Shown piece by piece: positions 24,401-34,067 of a stretch of 64,000 nucleotides of DNA (the first letter of the stretch is position 1; each line of letters begins with the position of its first letter). This DNA comes from Tanypteryx hageni. Taxonomy: Eukaryota > Arthropoda > Insecta > Odonata > Petaluridae. The notes beneath the pieces are model-generated. The model was not told the origin of the DNA. It worked only from the letters and a program-made list of their open reading frames with translations, and searched no databases. Both the position numbers and the translations under genes were made by a program. The stretch covers positions 34,010,854 to 34,074,853 of the forward strand of contig CM054116.1 in NCBI GenBank assembly GCA_028673005.1, written 5' to 3'.

Positions 24401-27400
24401 CCTCTACCTTCTGTTTCCCTCTTTACCTTCTGTTTCCCTCTTTACCTTCTGTTTCCCTCCCTCTCTACCTCCTGTTTCCCTCCCTCTCTACCTCCTGTTT
24501 CCCTCCCTCTCTACCTCCTGTTTCCCTCCCTCTCTACCTCCTGTTTCCCTCCCTCTCTTTCTCTCCCTCCTTCCCTCCCTCCCTCTCTCTCCCTCTCTCT
24601 CCCTCTCTCTCCCTCTCTCTCTCACTCTCTCTCTCCCCCTCCCTCCCTCTCTCCCTCCCTCTCTCTGCCTCTTTTCTCCCACCTCTCATTCCCTCCTGTC
24701 ACAATCCATAGCTCTCCCTCTTTTTCTCTGTCTTCTTCTCTATCTATTTATTCACGACCTTGTTTAATTCTTTATCTCAGATTAATCTTAAGATTTTACA
24801 ATACAATACTATCATTATCCTACAAACATCTAATAATGTTTCAGTGCCAGCTGTATCAGCTGTGTTTAGGAATACAAAGTTCTTCTCATAACTCGGCACC
24901 TCCAGCATGCCATGCATTGTTGTAGCGTTTTATATGTTTAGATTGCGTACATTGATTACACAGACGATTACGCAAAATGTGATGGTGGTTCTTGATGCTC
25001 AACTGTTTGAATTTCAGTAGAACTTGACATGGAATGTGTATAATTATAGAAATGCAATTTCTTAAGGCAATGTAAATGCTAATTTCATTCGAAATAGACT
25101 TGGACGAAAAATTATCTTGGCGAGATCGCTGTTGCTTTTGTGAAAATGAAGATGAATGAAATTATCGTCACTGAATATGGAACATTATTCAACAATGCAA
25201 AATTATTAATTGGAGTAAAATTTCAAAATGTTAACAACTAAACTATTACCAGTCTTTTCTTAGATTCCGAATAATGTATTCTAGGCTGTGCATGCATGCC
25301 CGGCACACTTCAGCATAAAATCTACAAAATTTACTTTTTTGCCGAAAATAGTGGAAATTCTTGGGGGGGGTCGGCTTAAATTCGGGGTTGGCTTCTATTC
25401 AGGCAGATATGGTATGTACTATTTTTTTGTTTTCGATATGTGTTTTGCGGGAAGTCTACCTGATGAGTTTGTGGGAGACTATAGCAATCAGCTGATTAGT
25501 TAATGAAATGTGCAATATTTGGAGAGGATAGAAATACAATTGTAAGAAAGTAATTAGGTGTTTGATATGTTTAATTAATTTATGTATAAGTTGGATTATC
25601 AATAATTATCGTGGTTTTCCCCTCAACCCAAAAAGAGTGAATCTGGTGCGAGGTAGGTGCACTTGAATTTTTTGTTTTAACTGCACAAAAGTGTTAACTA
25701 TGTATAGCGTGCACCCCTACTTTATGACCTAAAAATTTGGTCTTCAAACTGCACGTCATACACGAGTACATTCAGTATATTTTCAGGTTCCTAATCCCAA
25801 GATTCTAAAATTACTCTGTTAAATATTTTAAATTGCTACTTAAGGAAAACAATATTTGAATAAAATAAGCACAAAGTTTTAAATTAATAAATTATTTGTA
25901 TTAATTTTTTCACCAAAGTACACCTAGTCTTCTCATTACATGTTTAATTGATTCCAGAAAAATCGGATGTAACATGAATTAATGTTTTGTGGATAAGATT
26001 TTTCCATGCTATAAACTAGGGATACATTCCAGACTGGGCTCGAGATACTATTTTCCATTTAACCCTCGAGCAGTCATGCTGTGGCACAAAGTGCAACGTC
26101 TGTTTTTTCACTCATATAAAGAAAGAGGCGAGAATTATAATCTAACCTCTTCAATTATGCCTTCTTTGTATCAGTACCAACACACTCTGTTGGCTGGAAC
26201 ATCCACTCTAGTTTGAAAGGAAAAATATAGCAGGTAAAACTGTGTGAGAATAGTATTGTTGCACCCCGACTTGTCGTGTAAGTATTTTTTTCACTGATGT
26301 TTTGTATTCATTTCAATTCTTTTTCCTAAATATGATTGTTTTTTTGATTTAGCATTGCATTATCATGTCTCCAGCCACTCATTCCACTGAAATGGGATAA
26401 GTCGGACATAGTTTACTTGCAAAAAGCACTGTGAAATTAAAACTGTTTGTAAAAGATGCTTAGAACTGCAAGATCGGTAACATTTAACTTGGTTTTAAAA
26501 ATATTTATAAAATATATTATAAAATTGTTACCAAATTATTTTTCTGAAAAGTTCCTTTTTGGACATGTACCATTCCATTGTTTTGCAGTGTTTTATATGT
26601 ATTTTGAATGGCTACTCAACTGTTTAATAAAAGAAATTGAGTTATAGTAAGTCTCTATGATTACCTTGATCGAATTTAGTAATAACGAGATGTTTTACTT
26701 ATATTATGACATCGTGCACTTTGTACCATGCGCGACCACTGGTGTTTTACAATTGGGTGCGACCACTCGAGGGTTAAAAAAAGGGCAATACTCCTAACTT
26801 AACCAAAAAGAAGGCAATAAAAATGGAAAGAAGATAATAAAACCTGAAAATAATATATTACTAGCAAAGTTATATACACCTGATTCCATCTTTAGAAGGG
26901 AGAATGCTTTCTTATGGGATAGAACTCTGTCTTTCTTTTCCATTACTTTTCCCTATAGCTCTGTCCGTCTATGTCTGTTCAATTTCCAAATTTGTCGTGG
27001 TTATGGTGACATTGCCATTTAAGTGAAATTATGATACTCAACCACAGTAAATTTCATTCTGAATCTGCTTATGTATATCTTAATTTTCTTAAAATTGTTA
27101 AAAGTCAGAGAAACTAAAGAATGTGCCTGCACTAAGTATATTATATTACAAGTTGTTGATTTTCTTGTAACTTATTAAGTTTATTATGACCCATTTGTTT
27201 GGTTTAGATTGAAGATTTTTTCTCTTTTTTAATTTAGGGATTTAGAAAAGGGTCTAGAGATTGATGAAGCAGCCTTGAGGAAGCCTAAAGAAAAACTTGA
27301 AGCTGTATCTAAGGAAATGCAGGCAGCAAAAAAACAACTTCTTCATCTTGATGAGGAAGAAAAAGAATTTGAAAAACAGTGCATTAATATTCGCTCTTCT

Positions 27401-30400
27401 ATGGAAAAATCACTTCAACAGATTTTAAAGTAAGTTTTTTAACGAGTAATTAAGAAGATTTAGTGAAAATGCCAGTTACTCTGGAAAGTGATTTATTTAT
27501 ATTCAACTCTGAATAATTATCATACTCAAAAGTTTATTCTTCATCAAGTTCTATGATTGTTATTAGCTTGTAAATCAGAATTGAGGTTCTTATATTAACC
27601 TTTAAACGCCGGATTTATTTAGGAGAATTTTTGTTCATTTTATGGAAAAATTACGTATCTCATGATTTATTGGTACTAAATGTTCAAATAAAAAGCATTT
27701 TATTGTAAAAATAATGAAAAATTGCATACTTCTGTTTTGTAGGGGAAAGAAATGTCAAAAAATTATTATGAAAAATATACGTCCATGAGCTATTGCATTT
27801 TGTGTGCCAATACGGGCACATTCGGCATTTAAAGGTTAATCTAAAACATGCAATAAATTCTTATAAACTATATTTTTCCTTATCCTAGAACTAAAATTTA
27901 CCTAATTCACTTCACAAATAAACAGATTTAGTCTCATATGCTATACATTATAATAGCTCTGATTCGTACAAGAATGAATTTAAATAAATATGAGAAAAAT
28001 TCGATTATTCGTAGCAGGAACCGAATAACGATTTATAATGTTACAGTATTTGATAACATTATAGAGAACAATAATTTGCTACATAACATTATTAAATAAA
28101 ATATGGGATAAGATTACGTTATATAACATTATGATAGCATGTTAACTGAAATAAAATATTATTTGAATAATAAACATGTGTAACAATAATCACAATAAGA
28201 TAACATTTAAAATGTGAACACTGTATATTTATCAAACAAAAATATTATATTAAAAAGCATTAGAAATTATGTTGAACTTAGAAAAACAATCTTTTTGGAG
28301 AATAGACAAAAATATAAAAGTTTACATACAGCAATTTTCAATTGTACATTAACCACAAAATTTAATGTATGATAATAGGAACTGCCATATTGCTAGTTAT
28401 AAAATTTATTAGCTGTGCTACTAATTCATCAACTATTCTGCGAATTTCCAAAATAAATACAAGATGTCAGAAGCATGTAGTATCGTAGTATATATATCAG
28501 TGTTTCTCAAACTGTGGGCTGTCCTTTCTTACAGGTCTGCGAGTTCTTCCTCACAAGTCCGTTAAGTATTAGGTAGAGGTATATATTCTTATACAGTAAA
28601 ACCCCTTATTTACACTTTTCTAGGAACCTGGGAAAAAAGTGTAAATTGCAGGAAAGTGCAAATTGAGGAAAATGTAAAAATAGCTAAACTGATTTTACTT
28701 TTATACTCGCTCATTTGTTACAATAAAACTGACAATAAAATCAGTGTTAAAAGAACTAAGGTTATAAAGAGTATATCTATTTATTCATTTACTTAACCAG
28801 CACACTTTTTTAATAATAATATTATTAAAATATGTGCCGAATTAAAATGCTAGTATGTATAGTATGCTTGGGTTTCTATTACATTCCCCACATCACATTT
28901 GTCTGGAAAATCGTACATAGACGTAGGTATATTTACTTCAGGAACATCATACTTTTTCGAAGCTTGAATATTATTCGTTTTTTCCGCCTCTTGAGCTATG
29001 ACTATTTTAAAATTCATGTTATAACTTCGTCGGATTCCTCTGTTAACCTGGGATTTAGAAGAACATTTTTCTCAACATGATCAGCATCCTTTTTGTCACC
29101 CATTGTTAAAATAACGGATGGTAAAAACTCCCTAAGGTACGCACAAAGAATACACTGATGCACTGATAGCTTCAATTCAATGACTAATGAGGAGTTTGGA
29201 ACACCTTGCTTTTTCAACAGCCAGAACTAAGAACTAGTAGTGCCTCTAGTGGCCAAATAGTGGACTGCATTGTCATAGCATCATGTATTTTATAAAACTT
29301 AGTTTTTGATCATTTTCTTCGTGTATTGGATGTTTAAATAAATTTTTTGTTGAAATTGTTTTTATCAAAACACTTCAGCTAACTTACCCAACCCGGTGGG
29401 GCAGAGTACGATGTTCGTACGTATTTGGTATGGACGTGAAGATGTTGTGACTATGAAGTACATTATTTGGGCGCTGGAGGCGTTATTAGTTCTGGCTGTT
29501 GAAAAAGCAAGGCTAGCCAGGAGTTCAGCCGCCGACTGAACTCGATCTATTCTTGCCTCAGACGCTGTTCAAGTACATTGTAACATGTATGCCTAATGTG
29601 TCTACAATGTAACAAGTATCTTGTATCACTTAACAGACGTGCGGAATGTATGGTGATTTTTTGAAACGCCATTTTACAACTTTTCTTTAATTAGAGTGGA
29701 ATGACTATCTCTGAACAGAGAGTGATGTGAGAAAAATGCTGGGACCATAATAAAGGGCTGTAGCATTTAGTAGCATTATTTTAAAAATTTTCAAAAAGTA
29801 AAATTTTAGTCTCGAGATGCCAACCGCACTATATCAAAAATGCGCTAAAAGAACATGCGCTAAGCGAGGCATACCTCTACTTGATTCAAAGAGGAAATAG
29901 CGTAAATAGTATTTCTGTATATAGGTGCACTGTTTATGCTCTGCTAGTGTGATTTACATATGAGGTTTTCAAGTTTTCACCCAAAAGAGTTCATACGTAT
30001 TTCCATCTCTAAGTAGCATCTGTTAAAGCAAGTGCTGTTTTGAAAAAAGTTCACATTTCTGCCTCTAGGGGCGCTGTTCTTACTCGGCCGCCATTTTTGA
30101 AATCTTTGCCCAAAAGAGTTTGGATTTTTTTGCAAAGCCAAGTCGAAAAACGTTAAAAACTGTTGGGAATCGCATGCTAAATTGTTTTTTTTTTAAATTG
30201 GAAATTCTAATGTAAAATGACGCGAATAGCAGGAAAACTTAAAATGAAATTATGTAAATACAGGATTTTACTTGAATTGGAATCATAGAAAAATTGATGA
30301 GACCCATATAAAATATTGTAAATAGCGGGAAAACGTACATTTCGATAACGTAAATATGGGGTTTTACTGTATAGATTTTGTCAAAGCCTCTGAATTCTGG

Positions 30401-33400
30401 GCAGAGTTTGTCCCCAGGCAAGCAGTGTTAGGTGTAGTAATGCGTGAGGTCGCTATGGGCATTATATTATGCGCTAAATATGGTAATTAACAAAATTTAT
30501 ATTATTAAGGTCATGTATTAGGGACTGGTCCATGGAAGCTTTTAAAGCTCCGTGCTGGTATGTGATTTAAAGAGTCTGAGAAACACAGGTATATATGATG
30601 TTGAATCAGATGAGAAAAATGTATGTAGTTGTCATGATGTTATGAAATCAAAATGTTATTGGTCATTATAGTGTTATATGTCATTATTATTGTTACATTA
30701 TCTTACCAAAAAGTGAGAATTTAGCATCATTATAACATTATTGGGTATCATTATAGTTCTGGTTCCTGATTCATAGCTATTAAACTAGACAGCATAGTGA
30801 TTTACATGGTCCTCGCGATCCACTTATTCAACACATTGAAATTTTTCTCTCGTTCCACTTTTCGTTGTTCTGCTTTTATGTATGTTCCTAATTGGCAACA
30901 TTTATTCATTCATCCATCCTTATGATCTGCTTATTACACACATTGCAATAATTGCTCATCTATTTGTGAACAAGTTGATTTGTCGGAGCCAATTTGTGTT
31001 TCAATTTGCTCCAGGAACTATTGTTGTGTGTATAGTAAATATTTATGTACAATGATTTTATACCTTTCTTGCATCTTTACCCTAAATAATAGTAGACAAA
31101 AATGAAAATGATGTATTGTGTTAGCCAAAAAACACTAGAAAGCCTTTCTGTTTGGAACTTAAATAATAAAACTTTGTGATGATGGTATGCCAACTATTGA
31201 CATAGGCCAGAAGTTTGAGCTGTGTACGTCTTAATAAAGTGCACTATGATGATAATCTAAATTTTTGATTCTGTTTAACAAAATACTTTTCAAATGTGTG
31301 TTATAGAAATATGAAGTAATGATTGCATCTGTAGTAATCGTGTATCGTCTATTCCAGTTTTCTTCAACCGGTATTCCGCTGGCATTGACTAAGTGTTCCG
31401 CGAAATATTCTGCCGAAAATTATTTTTCTATAAATTTAGATTTCTTAATGAATTTAAAAAGAAAAAGTATTTTAATTTTGCTCTTACACCATAAGTCCAT
31501 CTATCAGGGAAGCACAAAGCAGGTTATAACTTCTAGCCTGCTGCAGTACGCGTGTGCGTTTCCACAGCCATGGTAAAGGTATATGCTTATGTATATAGGT
31601 TTTCTGCCAATTTTTTCTCCATTACAAAGTGTTCTGCCACTCAAAAATGTTTGAAAAATGCTGGTCTATTCCTTTGTATGCTTATCTTATAATATTTTAA
31701 AATAGGTATTTCCGATAATTTTTGAGTCCTTGGTCAGGAACGAAATCCCTCATTTTAATATTGTCTATGGAAAATGGTTTTTCCGCTTTTCGTCGCAGTC
31801 TCAAAGAATGTAACTTGACCTAAAAGTGCAGACTGCCTGTACTTTGATCTTTGGGCCAATAAATTATTATTATTATGCTATAGATTGCTGCTGTATCTTT
31901 GTTTATACACATTAGGGAAACATAAATTACTGATTTTTTTATCTTAGGAATATGTTTTATTTTTTTATAGGGATAAAATTGAAGCTGAGGATAAACAAAT
32001 CAAGCAAGGTGCAAAGCAAGTTTTGATTGCACAAGAAATGGAACAGTGGAAGGAAAAAATAATGTCTAATGAGGAAGAAAAGGATAAGTTTCTTAAATTT
32101 TTCACTGCTAAAGAAGAGGAAATTATTAATAGTGTAAATATTTCTAATTTTATTCTTACTATTTTATACTCAATACCAAATTATAAAACAAATTGAAAAT
32201 ATAACATTAAAAGTTTTCTTTAGAGCAGGGATTCTTCTCAACATTTTACCTCGGTTGAGCACTCGCCACATTATGGGAAAGGAAGGTGGCTGCAACCATA
32301 AAACACATAGGACATTAATTTTGATTTGTTTCCTCCAATCGTACCTTTTATCTTTGATTTTGCAAAGATGATGGATCATAAGGATATGTTCTAAAACAGT
32401 CATCTGACTTAGAAATTCATACAAAATTGGTTCAATTCAGAAACAAATACACCACCTTTTTGAACTTCACGTGCTTGCGGTTTGCGAATTTGGTCTTTGC
32501 AACAAAATTTTATATGACCATTACTTGTGTTTCGCGCATATTACTTGCATTTTGCATCATGCATTTACGATGCCAACAAACATGAACTCACTTTACTTTT
32601 TTGTTTCTAAGTTTCTATTTTAAACTTTAGCACACTAGAAAGGGACATTATTATTATATGATATTTATAATGCTCATTATTAGCAGTTTTCAAAGTAAAC
32701 AAACGTGATGACTTAATTCTTTTTTAGCTTAGTTTAAACTTCACTGCCAATGAGAAAATATATTGTATTAAGAAATTAAATGGTTTATAAATTTTGAACC
32801 CTCATTAATAGATATTAATGTTATCATTTATTAAAATGCTAATAATTCATTAGGTTTTTTAATTAAACAACGAACCTCGAACATATTAAATTTAAATAAT
32901 TAAGTCTAATATAAGTGGAGAGGGATTGCGGGGAGCATTCCGGAACCTATTTTATTACAACCAAATGCAACACCAGGGAAATGTCTCCCCTGATGGAATC
33001 ATCAGACTAGACTATGACGATGCCTTAACACTTGACAGAATATAGCGTCTTTTTTCTCCTGCACTCGCCAGCAATAACAACTTCATTACTGTCATCATTT
33101 ATGATAATAATATTTCTTTCCTTTCCTTATTTGTTGCAATGACTCTAATGTTTTTATAATGCCACATCTCTGTTGAATCATGAGAGCCATTAGGTGGTGT
33201 CATTGTGAAATTTAATGATTTACTCGCATTTTAGAGTTTTCCAGTTTTTTCCTCAGTTATAAGCTGCATCATCATTAAAATTGGAAAAAAATGTGGCTTT
33301 TATGTGAATAAATGTAGTATTTTTAATGTAAGCATTTTCAAACATTCAATAGTACCATATGATTTCTTTCTCCTCAGAGATTACTGTCAGAGGATATTAA

Positions 33401-33526
33401 AGGAAAATTTATTTGGTTGCAAATATCTTAGTAATTATGAATTTTTTATATTTGTTCCAGGTAAAAAACTTTGATGAACAGCTGGAAACCCAAATTGGAG
33501 TGATAAAGAATAATTTTTCAAAATAA
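3453..33526 (+). CDS. NUF2: Kinetochore protein Nuf2 (NDC80 complex subunit)
   Basis: Nuf2 pairs with Ndc80/Hec1 to attach kinetochores to spindle microtubules. Eight coding exons: 3453-3596, 3702-3840, 9286-9497, 12700-12846, 13232-13467, 27238-27429, 31971-32133 and 33461-33526. All have GT/AG borders and their phases sum to 432 codons plus TAA (human Nuf2 is 464 aa). Exons 1-3 give the calponin-homology head; the sequence [24 protein letters not shown] block (exon 3, first codon shared across the intron) matches the conserved PKAKRTSRFLSGIINF region of vertebrate Nuf2. Exon 5 carries [10 protein letters not shown], matching the LKTKIVDSPE motif. From mid exon 3 to the end is coiled coil. 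Introns 2, 3 and 5 are swollen by transposons. The exon 7 donor was placed at 32134 (AGT|GTAAAT) because only this keeps frame with exon 8. Confidence 0.93.
3977..5320 (-). mobile_element. LINE fragment (reverse transcriptase, decayed)
   Basis: On the minus strand, 5098-4850 encodes reverse transcriptase block motifs [20 protein letters not shown] and [10 protein letters not shown], the YADD being the catalytic centre. Upstream (5300-5160) the frame-shifted [11 protein letters not shown] and FLDFSKA pieces are recognisable. The 3' end, at the left, reads AATGGCGATCACGGTGTATG and then an AAATAAATAAAT tail. It is 5' truncated and broken by several frameshifts. Clade uncertain; Jockey/CR1-like. 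It sits in NUF2 intron 2. Confidence 0.75.
5341..5700. repeat. Tandem repeat, three units of about 113-120 bp
   Basis: Units begin near 5361, 5481 and 5594 with (T/G)TATTTTA(G/C)TTTTTACGCTG, then CATATTTGYAATCGTTATAAA and a GATTGATACCAATGT stretch. Each unit ends in a C/T-rich linker (CCTCCCC type). A partial fourth unit fades out by about 5720. No coding role. Confidence 0.7.
6051..7885 (-). pseudogene. hAT-superfamily transposase pseudogene
   Basis: Minus-strand pieces 7867-7676, 7655-7281 and 7280-~6600 encode a DUF4371/ZMYM-like hAT transposase. Recognisable parts in order are [61 protein letters not shown] and a C-terminal [18 protein letters not shown] block. A stop interrupts near 7083, and a short non-coding stretch separates the first two pieces. 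CAGGGCCGACCCTAG at 6051 looks like a hAT terminal repeat. The N-terminal half is missing because a LINE lies at its right border. Located in NUF2 intron 2. Confidence 0.75.
7886..9260 (+). mobile_element. 5'-truncated LINE ending next to NUF2 exon 3
   Basis: Plus-strand reverse transcriptase fragments: [11 protein letters not shown] (~7940), [18 protein letters not shown] (~8035-8085), [20 protein letters not shown] (~8215-8275), [11 protein letters not shown] (~8320), then a thumb/C-terminal part to about 8980 ([14 protein letters not shown]). Several frameshifts and stops break it. The 3' end is GGACAAATAAATTATG followed by ATATGATATG repeats, finishing about 25 bp before the NUF2 exon 3 acceptor. 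Jockey/CR1-like by motif style. Confidence 0.8.
9498..10937. other. NUF2 intron 3, left part, with transposon remnants
   Basis: No coding sequence. At 9771 CCGTATTTACCCGAATCCAA is the terminal motif of a DNA-transposon family also seen at 55514. Around 10150-10397, TTTTTAACC...CCGTTCCACC and CCACCGGCTGGGAAACACTG look like the two ends of an old hAT element, without a clear target duplication. A G-run lies at about 10529-10536. Confidence 0.4.
10938..12101. mobile_element. Non-autonomous Tigger-like TIR element with a nested hAT
   Basis: Left end CAGTAGAACTCTGATTATTC and right end (reversed) CAGTAGAACTCAGATTATCC are inverted copies; the right flank is TA, the left flank TG (probably mutated TA). 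Length 1164 bp. No transposase frame. The TIR style and TA target fit the pogo/Tigger group. Nested inside at 11224-11948 is a hAT-type element with ends CTGGGGTCTCCAACC and (reversed) CAGAGGTCTTCAACT, flanked by TTATAGAT and CTATAGTT (6 of 8 alike). Confidence 0.75.
12102..12699. other. NUF2 intron 3, right part
   Basis: AT-rich intron sequence up to the exon 4 acceptor (TGTTATAG). Nothing recognised. Confidence 0.4.
13468..14276. other. NUF2 intron 5, left part
   Basis: AT-rich. Around 13716-13800 GTGTATAATGCGCACCC and GTGTATAATGCCCATCC resemble the terminal parts of a small TIR repeat also seen at 25690-25775 (TATAGCGTGCACCCC). CTCTCCCTGAGTTATGCAAG at ~13875 looks like another single terminal repeat. 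No genes. Confidence 0.4.
14442..14757. mobile_element. MITE with TA target duplication
   Basis: A 316-bp element flanked by TA on both sides (14440-14441 and 14758-14759). Left terminal repeat CAGGTCCACAATCCCTTATC; the right end reversed is CAGGTCCACAATCTCTTATC, 19 of 20 identical. No transposase. The TA target and CAG ends fit a Tc1/mariner-pogo family mover. The short open frames inside are not genes. Confidence 0.85.
15204..15423. repeat. CTCTCCCTCCCTT-type microsatellite, array 1
   Basis: Imperfect pyrimidine-only array on the plus strand, units close to CTCTCCCTCCCTTC. It directly precedes the 5' end of the full-length LINE. Long open frames on both strands here (such as 15141-15500 minus, with [13 protein letters not shown] repeats) are artefacts of low complexity. 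Confidence 0.9.
15523..16270 (+). pseudogene. LINE ORF1 protein (coiled coil + RRM), one frameshift
   Basis: ORF1-type RNA-binding protein of a LINE. Residues ~10-105 are coiled coil ([28 protein letters not shown]), followed by the RRM-like block [16 protein letters not shown] and [12 protein letters not shown] frameshift near 15998 moves the frame; it resumes as [20 protein letters not shown] and continues to a stop at 16268-16270 ([15 protein letters not shown]). No CCHC zinc knuckle seen. Start ATG at 15523 follows a C-rich leader. Confidence 0.85.
16380..16536 (+). repeat. 24-bp minisatellite in the LINE spacer
   Basis: About six tandem copies of a unit close to CCTGCCATCCCCGTTCCCGT, reading as [12 protein letters not shown] repeats in one frame. 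It lies between ORF1 and ORF2. Probably non-coding spacer; the frame is short. Confidence 0.75.
17149..20262 (+). pseudogene. LINE ORF2: APE endonuclease and reverse transcriptase, disabled
   Basis: Starts [10 protein letters not shown] at 17149. A TGA at 17371-17373 interrupts, then the same frame gives endonuclease motifs [44 protein letters not shown] and ISSHDL. A frameshift near 18243 moves to the reverse transcriptase frame: [67 protein letters not shown] (catalytic centre intact). A further frameshift near 20040 leads to the C-terminal [19 protein letters not shown] block ending at 20262. No RNase H seen. About 1040 codons if continuous. Confidence 0.9.
20786..21123. repeat. CTCTCCCTCCCTT-type microsatellite, array 2
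   Basis: Pyrimidine-only array, first part very regular (13-bp CTCTCCCTCCCTT units), later part mixed CTCTCCCTC. It links the 3' end of the full-length LINE to the 5' truncated second LINE copy. Apparent ORFs on both strands are low-complexity artefacts. Confidence 0.9.
21356..23902 (+). mobile_element. Tigger/pogo DNA transposon
   Basis: 2547 bp between TA target copies (21354-21355 and 23903-23904). Terminal repeats are CAGTGGAAACCACTTAACAC on the left and, reversed, CAGTGGAAACCGCTTAACAC on the right. Sub-terminal copies of the AACACGAAA/GGTTAACACGAAA motif recur at 21400-21560 and 23820-23885. It carries a broken CENP-B-like transposase. The exact empty site is preserved in the neighbouring LINE copy (GAACTATTTAGG). 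Confidence 0.95.
22019..23569 (+). pseudogene. Tigger transposase (CENPB-DDE) pseudogene
   Basis: Begins [20 protein letters not shown], the CENP-B-type N-terminal helix-turn-helix. A frameshift near 22215 leads to the second DNA-binding domain ([20 protein letters not shown]) and [14 protein letters not shown]. The DDE catalytic core follows with FNADETG (~22527), [10 protein letters not shown] (~22838) and [10 protein letters not shown] (~22914); stops lie near 22571 and 22737. The C-terminal tail ends [17 protein letters not shown] at 23569. At least five disabling changes. Typical intact family members are about 500 aa. Confidence 0.88.
24232..24700. repeat. CTCTCCCTCCCTT-type microsatellite, array 3
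   Basis: Starts as the CTCTCCCTCCTTC type, then changes to a CTACCTCCTGTTTCCCTCCC repeat (~22 bp, 24360-24550) and ends in CTCTCTCCCT runs. Follows the 3' end of the second LINE copy directly. The minus-strand open frame at 24488-24682 is not a gene. Confidence 0.9.
24701..26058. other. NUF2 intron 5 sequence with transposon ends
   Basis: No coding sequence. At 25390-25414 GGCTTCTATTCAGGCAGATA is the inverted partner of a terminal repeat at 14277 (see findings). 25690-25775 holds a small fold-back repeat (GTATAGCGTGCACC against GCACGTCATACACG). The rest is plain AT-rich sequence. Confidence 0.4.
26063..26773. mobile_element. piggyBac-type non-autonomous element
   Basis: 711 bp flanked by TTAA on both sides (26059-26062, 26774-26777). 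Left end CCCTCGAGCAGTCATGCTGT; right end reversed CCCTCGAGTGGTCGCACCCA. TTAA target plus CCC ends is the piggyBac signature. No transposase found inside; the open frames at 25989-26216 and 26456-26647 show no known motif. Confidence 0.88.
27238..27429 (+). other. NUF2: NUF2 exon 6 (landmark)
   Basis: Too short for easy detection and isolated by a 13.8-kb intron upstream and a 4.5-kb intron downstream. It encodes coiled coil from [20 protein letters not shown] through EKSLQQILK, with acceptor TTTAG and donor AAA|GTAAGT, phase 2 on both sides. Confidence 0.9.
27599..27835. mobile_element. piggyBac-type MITE
   Basis: 237 bp between TTAA copies (27595-27598, 27836-27839). Ends CCTTTAAACGCCGGAT and, reversed, CCTTTAAATGCCGAAT. 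No coding capacity. A different family from the element at 26063. Confidence 0.9.
28498..30588. mobile_element. hAT element carrying a nested Tigger-like element
   Basis: Outer hAT ends: CAGTGTTTCTCAAACTGTGG on the left, reversed right end CTGTGTTTCTCAGACTCTTT. Flanks ATATATAT and GTATATAT agree in 7 of 8 bases. Nested at 28594-30369 (1776 bp, TA on each side) is a Tigger-like element with ends CAGTAAAACCCCTTATTTAC and, reversed, CAGTAAAACCCCATATTTAC. It holds only a minus-strand remnant frame at 29217-29014 without clear catalytic motifs. In NUF2 intron 6. Confidence 0.85.
31355..31663. mobile_element. hAT MITE with a perfect 8-bp target duplication
   Basis: 309 bp flanked by GTCTATTC on both sides (31347-31354, 31664-31671). 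Ends CAGTTTTCTTCAACCGG and, reversed, CAGCATTTTTCAAACAT. No transposase. It lies 308 bp upstream of NUF2 exon 7. Confidence 0.9.
31790..31880 (+). mobile_element. LINE 3' end fragment
   Basis: TTTGATCTTTGGGCCAATAA followed by ATT repeats resembles the end of the LINE at 9220-9258 (GTGATCTTTGGACAAATAAA, then a short repeat). Only the last ~90 bp are present. It ends ~90 bp upstream of NUF2 exon 7. Confidence 0.55.
32134..33460. other. NUF2 intron 7
   Basis: No coding sequence. CAGGGATTCTTCTCAACATT at ~32226 looks like one hAT terminal repeat without a visible partner. The rest is AT-rich, ending at the exon 8 acceptor TTTGTTCCAG. Confidence 0.4.
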
Positions 33527-33585
33527 GAAATTATACTACTTTTATGGTATTGTTTTATATTAGCACTTTGTTTTTATATTTCTAT

Positions 33586-33591
33586 AATAAA
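33586..33591 (+). terminator. Poly(A) signal of NUF2
   Basis: AATAAA lies 60 bp after the NUF2 stop codon, followed by a T-rich stretch. It is the first canonical hexamer downstream. Confidence 0.7.
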
Positions 33592-33841
33592 ACATTATTT
33601 CATGTTTTCAGTTTTAATTCTTATATCATGAGAACGTTATCTATTTAAGAGTCTTGGCTTTGGTAATTGGAGTCTTCAGAATTTTACAGAAACCTTTCTG
33701 CAGACATTTCGATTGCTATTTATTTAAGTTTATCAAATTTTAGAAAGTCCTGTGGTGTAATTAGAGCCAAATAAAATTAATGTACATCATTAACTAAGGC
33801 AGGATAAAATGGTCTGATATTTTGAGCAATGAATACTGCAT

Positions 33842-34042
33842 TTGACTGATTGTAGGGTGAATATAAAACGACCCTCTATTTCAGAAGCCATGGGAAGAAA
33901 ACATTTTCGGTATATTGATATGAGAATTAAAATCAAGTGGTTGCTTGATGTGTCATGGTCTTCGACACACTCCACTATGGAAGGAGTGTCCTCTATGAGT
34001 GAGGATAGTGATTCACAAAGATTTAATTTCTATCAATTGTGA
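33842..34042 (+). other. Open stretch of unknown nature downstream of NUF2
   Basis: After an acceptor-like TGATTGTAG at ~33847-33855, an open frame encodes VNIKRPSISEAMGRKHFRYI and RIKIKWLLDVSWSS, ending in TGA at 34040. Composition looks protein-like and there is no transposon end beside it, but I recognise no family and see no partner exon. It contains the short hairpin ACACTCC/GGAGTGT at ~33966-33988. Could be a terminal exon, a retro-copy or chance. Confidence 0.22.
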
Positions 34043-34067
34043 ATTAGTCTGACAATTTTTTTGATTA

